DNA from: Solenopsis invicta
Taxonomy: Eukaryota > Arthropoda > Insecta > Hymenoptera > Formicidae
DNA: 64,000 nucleotides
Assembly (NCBI RefSeq): GCF_016802725.1
Contig: NC_052665.1
Coordinates: forward strand, 19,660,501-19,724,500
Reading direction: 5' to 3'
Below the pieces are notes generated by a model. It was given only the letters and a program-made list of their open reading frames with translations. It did not search any database and was not told the DNA's origin. The translations under genes were made by a program, and so were the position numbers. Of this stretch, positions 25,501-39,200 are shown piece by piece. Within the stretch, counting starts at the first letter, position 1. Each line of letters begins with the position of its first letter.

Positions 25501-28500
25501 CTAACAGTCTGCTTGTTGAAAAAGAATTTTCATTTTTGCACAGCTTTTTTAAAGTAAAATGAATATAAAAGTCTCTGCGATGGTTGTCATTCGAGCCTTC
25601 TATCTATCATATCAAAGATTAAGGATTAATTTACCATGCTAGCAAAAGCCAATTACAATACAGTTGACAGAATTGCTCTCAATTCCGGAAATTTCTCCAC
25701 TCCCAGTTGGGAAATGCTCGCAATTCCTTCGTGTAACATCTCATCAGGCATGGAATAATATGGACCGAGTACGACACAATTCATTATGCTAAATCAAATC
25801 GTTCCTTGCATTAACATTGATTAATAGCAATTAATAATCCTCTATTGGTGCCTGTAATATCCTGTATGGCTAGTTAGTATGTGTACCTACACGTTTAATG
25901 TGTTGCTATTTAACTCAAATTTAACATCTTTATTCGTCTTTTGTCTTCAAATTGTTCTCACAATAGCACTTTAATAACAGTTTTTTTAAGTGCACAAACG
26001 TGTTAAATATTATATTGAAATAAAAAACTAATCTTCTTATTATAAAATCTGTTTCTCAGCAAAGAAAAGTAAAATAAAATAAGAAGGACGTTTTTTCAAT
26101 CAGATTTTATTTGAGATCGCGAAAAACTAGTGACATATAAATCACATCTCGTAAGGACCAAAACTAATATCTGCCGAATGTCGAATGAGAAACGCACGGG
26201 TTCCGGGAACGTTTACCGGAGTGCTCCTGATTCCTATGCTGATTTAAATGCAGAAATGGTTTTCGAACGAGCGAGCTATTAGTTTGTGCTTAGGTACAAG
26301 AGGAGAAATTCGGTCAGAGAGCGATTAGTCATTAGTAGAAACTCTCTTTGTCTTCCTCCACTCTCTCCATCTTCGACGTACGGTTCATTCGTGCCACTTG
26401 GGAGCTATTCACATCAATCTCCTCGTCCCGAAGCGCGGATTATACGGCCGTTGAATTCGTAAGTGAAACTACCTGCACTTTTCATCATCTAACTTATCTA
26501 CAATACTCTTTGATAGTCTTATGCAGCTCGCACGTTAATTATCCCAAAGCGTAGACTGACTTCTGTCATTTTCGTCGTTCAGTATCCACGAAGTTCAAGC
26601 TACATTAAGTAACGCAAGTAGTGCGCAAATTACGCCAAGTAATAACTGGACTATAATATCACGTCCTTTCTGCGATCTCTCTACGATAGCACAGAACATT
26701 TGCTGATAGGATTGTATCAAACGTTAAGACAATATCGATTAAAGTCCAGCTTCTATCATGTATGAAAATACAAATTTTATATATTTGATTTAACAGCTTT
26801 ATTCCAATTTAGTTACGAACCTTTCTTGAGCAGTATTTTGTGTGTTCTCATCGATGTAATACGGTTTTCTTGCAGATCTCCGAAATATACAAATGCAAGA
26901 AATTCTTTCAATAGTAATACTATCAGAAATGCCAGATTTTATTTTTCCCGAAGAAATGATGTGAATTACATGTCGTATTTTTATCTCTAAACACGAGATA
27001 TAGAAATTCTTCTATCTACTTTGCATACAAAACTTAACTTTCGAAAGGAGCAAGAGACAAAGTAAAAGTTTAATATTATTAAATTATTTAAAATATTATT
27101 TCAATGCTATAACGGAATAAAAAAATAAAAATTTTAATAGCGCTATATATAAATTGCGACTCCAATATGTATTTTGTAAACAGTATCTTTGTTCTTATGC
27201 ACAATTTTAAATGATTTTCCACGAACTGATTTATAGTCATTTCACACACAAATCCAGTAAGCTCAATCTTAACATGGTACATTGTCTTATCAATCGATCG
27301 ATCGAGGTTTAAAAGGGCTCTAGAAAGAAAGATTGATCTCGTCGGTGAGCCATGATAGGTCGCTATGGGATTTCCAGGACAATCTATTGTCCCGGCTAGG
27401 TGACTTTAGTTATCCACAGAGAGTTAACAAAGAATTTACGTCTCGAAAAAGGTAATATTTATCGTATCTTGATTACGTACGTATGCTAACGAACAAACTA
27501 TCAGATTGAAACGAAACATCGTATTTTCAAATAATTTTAAAAAGATCAAAAAAATTGAATTAATATTTATATTCTTCCCATAATGAGAAGCTATTTTAAT
27601 CATTATGATTATTATAAAATTCAAAAAAATTTTAGAGATAAAAGTAATTGAAACAGAAAAAGAAAATGGTTTAGTATTTAAAAATTTAATTAAAATCTAA
27701 AAATAATTTTATGAGTCATCAAAATAATTATGTAAAACGTTTAAAATAGTTGTTGGAATGTTAAAATTTCTTATTATTATATTTCTTATTATCTACTAAA
27801 ATCCGTCACAGATTACTGCAAGATTGATATTAGTTTTTCTCATATATTTATGTGTTCCATATCTTTCCAAAAGCTAATCATGATTGAACGATCTTTATAA
27901 TAATGGTCCAATAAAATAATCAAAGATATTCCATTAAATTTTGAGAGCTTTAGCAAAACCTTGTTTGCTGTGTAATAAATTTTTATCATGTCTCTAATGT
28001 TAAATTTATTATACAAGCCATTGCGATGGCTTACGTAGTAATCTGATATTTTACGTTTCAGCAAAAGTTCTCAATGAATAATCCTGATCCCTTTAGTAAG
28101 ATACCATTGCAACAGCCTCTAAAAACCATGTATGTGTTACCGCGATTTGTAAGCATTGGCAGGCTTATCGAAGCTTAACATAACAAATGAAGCTAATTAC
28201 CGCCGTTAACGTTTCATTTAATGAACGCGCATTAGCGTGCGAATTACTGGTGTTGAGCACGCGAAAACCCGCACAATAATTTGGAAAGTATTTGGAATGA
28301 GATACAACTTTTATATGTGCAATTTAAGCCGTTAAAAGCAGTTAAAATTCAAAAAATTGTAATGTAAATTTAACGATATCAGTTAACAGTTTTCTGTAAT
28401 ATCTGATGAAACCGCGATCCATATTACGCTCTGTAAAAGACGGTAAAACAAATTTGCTAATCTGTCATTCTCACTAAATGGACATTTTATATGCTAAAAT

Positions 28501-29600
28501 TATTAATATAAATTTTACGTCAAATCAAGATGTTATAAATCAAATCAAGATAGCATGGAATAAAGAATGCATAAATTTAAATGCACTGCTGGCAATTAGC
28601 GCATAATCAATCATTTAATAGCACAAACAGTAACTACATATCAAATATTTAACGTAAAACTCAAAATAATTTCTGACACATTTATAAAATATAAGATATA
28701 ACACGCGTTTATGTATTGTTAAATATACGCAGAATAATTTGCAAAAGAAAAATAATATCTAAAATTTTAATGTCATAAAAGTATCAAATTGCTTATAAAA
28801 TTATAGGTATGTATTACTTTTATTTATTTAATTATATAAAATATATAAATATAAAATTATATAATATATAAATATAAATTTTATATAATATTATATGAAT
28901 AATTTTTTAAAACTTTTTTCTGCTAATTTAACTAGGCACTGTTTTTTTAAATAATTTGCTTTTTCAATATAAAAAATTCATAATCTCCAATTTCTACAAT
29001 TTGTGAGTAAAAGTTGAACCAATTTTTCCACCTGTGCAGATTTAAACATTTAAATTACTTTTGACTTTTATTTTTAAATTTAATTTAAAAACTGACAAAA
29101 TATTAATTTTGTTGTATACACTTAACTGAAAATGTATAGTAAGAAAAAACTCGCTGTTTCATATCAATATCGAAAAAGAATTTTACTTTTTGTTTAATTC
29201 TTTTTATCCTTTATGATTTATTATCGCAAAATTCCATTATTTCTCTCAAAATCGAATCGCGTTACTGATCGCCGGCAGCGACACGCGACGCTGACCAAGT
29301 CGCGGGTTCGTTAGCAGAATCAAGTTGGTTAACTCGTCGAATGGAATGGTTAACCATAAATTTCCCTATTCTCGTATTAGCCGGACCGTTATCACTTTAA
29401 TATCCGTCGCGGGGAGACCGATAGAAACTTCGGCAATAGAAATCAGTCCAGCTGATGAATTCATGAATATAAAGCAGATGCACAACGTTCAATTTTATGA
29501 GTGTCAATGGCTACTAAAGTCGGCATGAATTCTACATTGACTTTTGCTGCGAAATATACACAAGTTCAAGATCGACACTAGAGTATAGAGTATATTTTAA
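22500..29600. other. mostly AT-rich, no gene recognised
   Basis: GC-richer patches occur at about 22560-22960, 24330-24720, 26150-26600, 28180-28270 and 29250-29470. Each contains short ORFs, several overlapping on opposite strands, with no domain or motif that I recognise. An AG tract lies at 24811-24827. The intervals between are AT-rich and featureless. Confidence 0.45.
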
Positions 29601-29623
29601 ACAAACTTCTCTTGAGCATGTTA

Positions 29624-29756
29624 AATTTTAGAATAGTAAAACAAAGGAAATTTCGCAGCTTGTGAGCTAATATAGATATTAAATATTATAATTAATTCTT
29701 AATCACAAACATTGCGAGTTAAAATAAAATTTTCTTCATTTTACTATTCTAAAATT
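29624..29756. repeat. 18-bp perfect inverted repeat, 97-bp spacer
   Basis: AATTTTAGAATAGTAAAA at 29624-29641 is exactly complementary to 29739-29756. The similarity fades outside the core, so it may be the remnant of a small fold-back element. Confidence 0.5.
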
Positions 29757-29924
29757 GATCGTACTTGTAAAAAGTTTATTTAACACTTTGGTTACTATCT
29801 CACTCATGTCTGGATGTCTGGCGTAAATCTTAAGAATTTCATCATACATTTGTGATTTTTATTTAACTGGTTAACAATCATTGTATTAAATATTTAAAAC
29901 ATAAAAAGCAATATAAATTATATT

Positions 29925-30113
29925 AAGATATTTAAAAAATAATAACGCTTTAAAACACTAGATTTATTAAAAACCCAATTATATTCCTAATTAAATCAAA
30001 ATTATAAATCTTTTATAAACACAAATATAAATAAGAAATAAAAGAAATCAATAATTAGATTTTTAATAAATCTGGTGTATTATTTGAATACTTTATTATC
30101 TTTTAAATGTCTT
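29925..30113. repeat. inverted repeat with ~60-bp arms
   Basis: The left arm (29925-29983) and right arm (30051-30113) are complementary over about 60 bases with small differences. The best block is ACACTAGATTTATTAAAAA against ACACCAGATTTATTAAAAA, 18 of 19 identical. The spacer is 67 bp. The arms are AT-rich but the pairing is too long for chance. It is probably a fold-back MITE; no target duplication was identified. Confidence 0.55.
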
Positions 30114-30238
30114 ATTATGATTTTCAAAATTATTTTTTATTGACTAAGCAAACACCTTCTCTTAATAAAACTATCATAGATCAATAAAAGAGAATCACGA
30201 AATATATACATACATATATACATATACATGTATAGATG

Positions 30239-30262
30239 CATATATATATATATATATATATA
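30239..30262. repeat. (TA)n microsatellite
   Basis: A TA run is preceded by imperfect ATACATA units from about 30203. Confidence 0.85.
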
Positions 30263-33200
30263 ATCAGAAGCTTTATGATCAATTCATATCCTATGTTAGT
30301 TACAATATTTTTCAAACGTACGATGTATCTTTTCACAATTTGGAATTGTTTTGACAACCACTACAACTTCAGTGATGAAACTTTAGTTACTGAGTTCGCA
30401 GGTTTCCATCTCTTTACTCTTACAAAATAGTTTCTGACACGTTCTATAAGTCTGTTACAAACTATGATCTACTTTTATTGACAAAAAGTCATCAGTTCGA
30501 ATGTAAGTTAAAAAAAAAAAAATTTTTTTCCGCTTACTTTCGTTGTCGTTCATACCATAATTCAAAATAATTGCAAAATCTTATTATTTTCCCTTATTAT
30601 TTTTCTTACCTCCATATTTTTACTTCTATTCATTTTAATGCTATCCTTTCTATTAATATCTCACGTACAAAATTTTTAATCTATTTTTTTTGTTGAATTT
30701 TTGCATAATGTTGATGATAAAAGAGCTGTAAATTTTGCGATATTGCGCTGTTCATAAATTCGTATGCGGTAATGGATCAATCCCTTGACAGGAGTCGTCC
30801 GTATTAGGAAATGCTTACTGATGCGAAACTTTTCACTGAAAACATGGAACATTCGGCAGTCTACCGAAGTTTACAACCACTAACGTTACGATAACATGTG
30901 CGTATGCAAATTGCGTCCACTGCTTCGATTGGCACCAACGTAAAACGCTGGTGAGTATTACAGTTCACAGGATTGAATTTGTGTAACAGGGAAGAGAAGA
31001 CTTAACGAAGTAATTGCAATCCGAACAAAGCTTAAACCCTGTTAAACAAAAATAACTTTTTACAATGTACATACAAATTTCACTGTTTTCCTAGATTTTA
31101 AAAATTTTAATGAAAGTAAGTTAATGAAAATTTTGAGAATATGAATTTGATAGTAGAAATAAATGATAATATAAAACGTATCAATTAAGAAGCAATAGAA
31201 GACCCATTCACTCGCATAATAACGATTAAAGATCGTTCGCTCGCATAATAACGTCTCTCTTAATAATACTGATACTTGTGCGATGCTGCCGTCTGACAAA
31301 AACGGCACTTATACTACTAGTCTGCTTCGTCTAATAAAAGAGTACTCGCTTCACTTCGTCTGCTTAATAAGCGGACTATATTAAGATATCAGGTCATACT
31401 ATTAGCAACAAATTGCTTTATAAATTTGCCTTTTCACGTCATGTTGAAGACTTTAATTTTATTAATCTTTTTCAATTTCTCTGTTTTAATTTTCACTCGT
31501 TTAAAATGATAATAAGAAGTTCTTAATTTCAGATTGCTGATTCATTTAGTATCTCTGTTAATTATTTTATGTAAGTGTTACGTTATAAGAAAATCATATT
31601 TGAGATATCTCTCTTTCATTATAACTGTTACATTTGCAAGTAGTCGATCTTAATTACAATCATGAACTAATATCATACATCATTAGTGTAGAATATCTCG
31701 GTAATATCATGTTGGCGAATTGCCACAAGACAATGAACTTATGCAGAGAAAGATGAGATTCTACAATCATATAATTTATGTAGTGGAGCTTTAGAGTGTT
31801 GTAATGAATACTTTACAATGTCGGCAGTAAATACTATTAAATCGGGCTAATGCACTTTAATTACTTCTACTATTTTGTACTCTTTCTACTACTTTGTACT
31901 ATTTCTACTATTAACAAAAGATTGATTGCAATAAAGATTATAATTACATTTAAGGGAACAATACAGATGTTAAAATAAGTTAATCATCTATGGAAATGTA
32001 ATATATCTCAATTTAATTATTATTAATTAATAATCGGCTACAATTTCATTAATTTTACGTAACTGTTTTAATTAATAATGTAATCCAATAATTCACGATT
32101 GTAAAAGTCAAACTAGTAATAAGAGAGAAATTAATATTGATCATATAAATATTTAACATAAATATCATTTTTAAAATTCCCCCTAACAAAATTGTATATA
32201 AGAATTAATTTCAACGTGTTCATGTAGCAAGACACAATTTTAATCCTCAAATAAAGTTTTTTCTCATCTAAATTTGCTCAAAGATTAGAATAACTAATTT
32301 TTTTTAATTTTTTCTACAATTATTACGCGCGTGTACACATAATGTATTATAATATATATATTTTAGAATGTATTTTTATCAAAGTTAAAGAAGTTATACT
32401 GAATTACAAAATATAAATATATTTCAACTACAACAATAATCTCAAACTAATTAATAATTTAAGAAATAATCGTTACACATGGAAAACAATTACCAACGAT
32501 TAATTCTACAAAGTATGAAATATAGACAATTAATTACTTTATAGTTGCTCCCTCGTCTGATACCTCTCAAGCTGCCTGCTCTTCTCAAGTTCCATTGCCG
32601 GCGCAAAACACAACACTCTCGAAAATACGCTTAATTAAATTACGAACTAATTATCAGAACAGGACGATTACATGGCACTTTATGGTTCGTTCTCGAAGTT
32701 AATCGGACACGACACGCGGTTTATTACGCGATGGTAGAGTAAAACGGAAAGAATACAAACAATACGAAAATCTTATCTCTTTCGCTCGACACAAAAATAA
32801 CCATCATTTTAAATATTGCAACAAAACAATAATTTATTATTCTTGTTCTCTAATAATTGCAACTTTTATTTTGATAAAGTTATATTATTGGCATATTTTA
32901 ACTTTATTATTCGACCAAATAATTACGAGTTTATTAGAAAATAAAAAAATAATAGAAATATATTTCATATTCGTATAATCAAATCCGACTAACTTCTGAA
33001 ATATAGACATCATCACTAAAATTGTATTTATTATTAAGAATTTTCATGATTTTCTTTCTATAAGTTTTATGAACTATAGGTTTTTCCATAAGTTTTTTTC
33101 TATTCAGTGTTTTCACTCATATAACCTAATTTTACCTTAGTTAAAATAAAATAATTTAATAACCGTTTCGTTATGGAACAGAAGAGTTTTTATATAGAAT

Positions 33201-36200
33201 ATTTAAAAAACATATTTTGCATACAATGGATTTAGTCACATATCGGTTAGAGTAAAATAATTAACATTGCAAAATAATTCTTGCATCGCAGATAACAGAT
33301 AATTTAGACAGCATATTACATTATATCTGTAAAAATTAATCAGAGATAATAAGAAATAAATATGTACGTAGAATTAAATCTGAATGTGAATGAAATTTAC
33401 GCTAATGCAGTAGCATCTTTAATTACTTGAGAATTATTTGCAATTTCATTATATTCGTATAAGAATTTTCGACTTTAATTAATTTCCAGAATATTAAAGT
33501 ACGGTTGTAGAACATCACGTGATAATTATGTCTTTTCCCATGGTTTTCGTGATTTAACGAGAAGTTTACAATTTCTGTTATCTGGCTTTACGCTTATTCT
33601 AAAATCGCTCGTGCAAAAACATGAGCTGTTTAGCACAAGCACTGCTGAAATCTTAACAAGTATGCAAATTGAAAGCAAATCCGTGAAAGTAGCAAATACG
33701 AAAATACAAACAGGAGAACTTCAATAAAGGGCACTTTCAAGCAACTTTCCGGAGATGCGATTTTCTGAGCGCAACCGAGCACAGTCAGAAAGAGATTATG
33801 AAGTGCGTGTCTCTTAAATCTAATTTCTTTGTAAATAGAGGTTCTCGGTATATACGCAAAGAAGCAAGCACCAGTGTAATAAAAAAGAAACGCAATATTA
33901 ATTTAAAATGTGTCTTGTCCTCAGGAAAAAATAAAATACGGCTACCGTTTTTAGAAAATTATATTTTCGCCACAATTTTATGGCAACCAACGTTATGTGT
34001 ACGTAAAGAGAAGCTTCGAGAGAAGCTTTAATATTTATTTGTTACTTTCATTAACGTCATTTATTCCTATATATCGTTTATGAATATATTCAACGAATAA
34101 ATATTTTTATAGTATATTATAAAAATTTAATTTAACCGAAAATTGTCATACAAATTATCGACATCACAATAATGTTCAAATTTTTCTGTAACGTACAAAG
34201 TGTTTATGTATAAAATATCGAAAGGCAAAATTATATAAATAAAGAGCAATAACAGATGATAAATCAATACAAGCATGCGCATATGTCAGAATTATGAACG
34301 CGCAAACTTTATGCTGCATTCTTAACCAATTTTGATCGTTTATAATTCAGGAACTATCGCATGCAATCTCATGTTTCTGTACGAGAATTTTTGATTACAT
34401 TAATCTTTAGAATACGCCGTTAAAATATTGTGTGATAGTTGTGGGACGCCTCATATAAATCTATCTTAAGCATTACGGGACAGCTAGGAATATGCGCGAA
34501 ACATTCCAGTATGATTCATGAGAGTGATATTGCAACGTTACAGCTATCTGTTATTCTATCTGTTTCAATAGACGTGTACTACGCTTGATGTAACGTTCAA
34601 CTGACACTGACATAGAAATAATAGACAATTTGAACAATTGTAAAATTGAATAGGCATTGGTAATATTGCAATATATAACTTTGCAAAACATAATTTGATC
34701 GTAGAACGTTGTATTTTAACAAAAATTTACTCAAAAATATAGCAATAAAATATATAAATTAAGTGTAATATATAATACATGCTAAAGACTTATTCCTTTT
34801 GATATATTTGCATTTATGAGACAAATTTTAATTTTGTAATTTCAACTTTACTTTGCGCTTCATTAAATTTCAACTGAAAGATAAACAAAAAATAAATAAA
34901 TTTCAGAGAGTGAGAGAGATTGGGCAATAAATATATTATTTAAACTAAAACAATTAAAAATTACATACTGTTACATGTCAACAAAATATAGTACTTCGAG
35001 ATAATGTTTTATTTATTCAGTATATGGTCATACGCAAATAAATATTCATTGAAACAAATAATAAAAACGCTGCCTTCACGTCCAGAAAAAAAAATATTCT
35101 ATAATAAATCATTTTGTATGAAATATAACGACTTTATGTATTTTATGAGCTATACTTAAAATGTGACTTAACGTTGCATAAAAATACCGTTAACTCGAAG
35201 ATTTGCATATCCATTAAAAAAAATTGTATCCAGTTCTTCAGGACAACAAGAAGAAAAATATTATCCGTATAATGAATGTATGATCAACAATTTACAATTA
35301 AAAGTTATAAACTACTTTGTAAAAATTCATTAAAAAATATTACAAAATATAAAATTGTTTTAATAATATTTTTTTTTATATGGAACAAAAATACAGAATC
35401 ATTGAATTCTTTATTGTTATCAACGGAATTATATATCAATATGACATTGTTCATATATCCGAGCTTTCGATGAGCGGATATTCTCGTTGTCAGTGAATTT
35501 GTTACAAGCGTAAGTTTACATTAGACATCTGTAAATTGCGTTCTACCACAATATGATTGCATAACGCGTTAAAATATGATATTGTCGATACGGATGTAAT
35601 ACGCGTCGATGCATTTCATCTGTTTGAGACGTAAATTCAGAATTGCCGCATTTAATCGCATTTTCTTCGCGTGAAATATTAATTTATTTCGAAGAGTCGA
35701 CGGCAGATTATTATTTCATAACGTGCATTGTAGCCGTGATGCCATTAAACTGCGAATTTCTCGTTGGTTCTTGCTACGTGATCGATTTGTAAGTTTCATT
35801 AGTTCGTCCCCGACCCTTCATTTGTTTACGATACGTGCCCGCTTCGGTCGTCGGAAACGAGTCGTTTGTTACAATGTATTTTCGCTTTTCGACCGTCCAG
35901 AGAGATCGCGGACCGTTGGATGGAAACATCTCGCGGAATCGCAATATGCACGGAACGTGTTATGCATACGCGCAGACAGGAAGAAAAGATCACGGTGGTC
36001 CGCTCCATCGCATCGGAAGCGTCAACTTGCCGAATTTATCATGTTTCTACTTATACCGAGATTAACTCTACATGAATAACATTCTAAAACAAAGGTGTAT
36101 AAATCAAAAAACATCTGTGCATTAATTTTAAAGTTATCAATTATTATAGAGTTAAAAGAATATATTCGTACATTATACCTTACACTTTTTTTATGAAAGA

Positions 36201-39200
36201 AACTTTACACGTCTATAAAATATAAGAAAATAAAATATAAGAAAGTCCTAACGTTAAGCAGAAAAAAAATCTTATAATACTTAATACGTCACTTTTTCAC
36301 GATTATTCTTCTTCAATTTACACATTTTTATACGTTACTCTCTTTTTAACTTAACGTTAATTTAAATAGTTTTAATTTTTTATTTAAGAATAACCACACA
36401 AGTAAACTTGTTAAATATACTTGTTAAGTCAGTCGGAACATATGTATGTACCGTATTTGTGATAACTGCACTGCAATTTAAACGGTTCAATAAACTTGAT
36501 GAATATGTATGTATACAATTTAAAAGTAATTATGTATAACATACACCAAATTGTTCTTTAGCTAAAATTAAAAATCCAGCAATAGTAATAAAAAAACGAT
36601 TGAAAAGCAATCAATTCATATAAATAGATTTTTAAAAAAATTAGTGCAAATAAAGTTATTTGCTAAGTAAAAATCTGTGACTGTTTATGTAATAGCATTA
36701 TTAATATTAATTATGTTGAGCAATTATGGATATAAAAACACAATTAAAAAACAGTGTATGTTTTTTGTGTATGTTTCAACATAATTATTTTTATTTACAA
36801 CGTCAATTTCTAATGATTGAATTGCGCTTGCCATGCCACTACATATTGATTTACTTGAAGAGACCAGTTTGGCTTAAACATATCAAACGCATTTTCATAT
36901 TTTTTTCAAGCCAAAATCAAGCTGCGTTTTATTCATCCTACATATTCCGACAGATTTGACATGCATATTGAATAATGCATACAAGTTTATTTGAACGTAT
37001 GTGGCCATCTTAACACTCTATACTCACAATTGAACAAAAGTATCTAATAAATTTCTTTAAAATGCTACGAATCTCTAGCCAAATAGCGGTCTCTATCCTC
37101 TCTCTTAAAAAAAGTTTGGCATCTAGGGAATAAACCTGATACATTATCGGCCTCAGTTCATGCACGTCCTTTATACAGACGTTTTGGAAAATTGCCTTGG
37201 GTTACAAATAACCCTATTGTGTATAAATTGATTGCTTATTTTATATTGATAAATATTAATTTTTTCTTTATTTTTAGTTAATTTTTCCTTTACATTAAAA
37301 GAATTTATAAATTATAAAAAAAATTAAAATTTAACGATAACTTTTAGTTGAAATGTGAAAAACATTACTATCACATTTGCATTAAATAACTTATAAATTA
37401 TAATATAAATAACATTAAATAACTTATAAATAACATATATTCACAAATGTTTTTTGTAATTAATATAAAATTTTTGTAAAACTATATTTCAAAAAGTCCA
37501 GTATTTAAAATATAAATGTAACATACTTTCAATTTATTACTATTTATATTAAAATACGTATATTAAAATACGTATATTACGCCATTTTAGGTTACTGAAT
37601 AATTCACTTTTTAAACAGTCGACAATTAAACTCTTTTTTTCTTTTGTAGTTCGGAATGTCAATTTCAAGATATAAAAATTTTTTTTTCTTAAGCTATTTT
37701 TGTTTTAAAATTATAAATTTTTATATGATATCGTGCATTTCTCTGATTTTATCGGCTATAAATTATTATAACATTTATATATAATTTTTTAATTAACTAT
37801 CATGCAAACATTTTTTAAAAATATTGAAGCATGTGTAAGAGATTCTGAAATAATTTTTTATGCTTGTAGAAATAATGAAAATCAACTCAAACACAAATGA
37901 TCAAGTTGTGTGTAGAAAAGATGCTTAAAATCAATGTGTGTATAGAGTATTGAGATACATAAAAAAAAGAAATTAAAAATGTTTATAATATTCATTATAT
38001 TTATATAAATTTTAAAGACATTATTTCCAAACCATTAAATTATTTTCTGCTATAAAAAAAAAAATAGTTACAAATCCAAAAAATAATGAAATTTTGCTTT
38101 TTTTTCAAGAATATAGACAATGCGTTCTTTTGCATTTTCATATCATAAAATTAAATTTAATACGTTTTATTTGTTTTAAATAAATTACCTACACTTCTAA
38201 ATATATCTTTGCATTAAACTTTTGAATGAGCTCACTAAATACGTTATTCAGAAATGTGTTAGAAGAAAACTTTATGGTAAAACAATGCAAAATGAAGCGA
38301 TTGTAAATTTTGCGCAATTTGTCCGATATTTAGCGAACCGTGCCTCGATTAAATTGACGCAATTTACGATAAAAAACGTGTTAGCGGGCAGGCGTTTCGA
38401 GTGCAAAATTATTTTTATATTTGTAGACTGGGAGGAGGGAGAAAAGAGAACAGAAGCTTGCAACTCCGGCTTCCGCTTTGACTCAGCGCCCGACTCTTTG
38501 TATCTTTCCTCGCGGTCACACTCGATGTGTGTTGAAAAAAGTAGATTCAAAAATTTAATGCAAAATATTTCAAAGCAACGCGAAAAGGACTTAATCAACG
38601 TGTGTCTGCAAAATTCTGTGCAAACAGATTATTTAATCGCGGTGATTTAAGTAAATTACTTATCTTTACTAATGTCATGCTTTCTTAACTTCTCTTTCCA
38701 TAAAAAAGCATCGTTATTTGTTGTAACCCAGTTTCATCGTGCCACTTTCTATGTTCATTAGCCACTGAGGCATGTATGCGCATGTACAGCATAAGAAGGA
38801 TTCATTGTCAGAACGCGTAATTATTCACTAGTCATTCGGCATGTATCGTTGTTCTACATCCGCATAACTTGCTAATTATGTATACAAAACAATAATCTAC
38901 AACCTAACGTTATCTTGCATATTTAATTTATTGTGCTTTAATAAAGGTATTATTAGTTATAAAATTTTCATAATTACATTTGATTATCTTGATTTTGTCT
39001 TGTCTTAAGCATACTTGAGCATAACTAAACGGCAGACTTTTAATATTTCAAAATTATTTTTTTCAATTAGCAGCTCATATCGATCTACTAAAAGCCCTTG
39101 CAATTATAAATAGAACTTTATTTAGATATGTATTATATTTTTTTTTACTAAGGTATTAGAAAATAATAAAAAAAAAATCGTTTAATAAAAGCGAGAGAAT

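Noticed and set aside
38222..38650. 142-codon plus-strand ORF
   Set aside because: About this length is expected once by chance in a window of this size and composition; a 108-codon frame is open on the other strand and no domain is visible.
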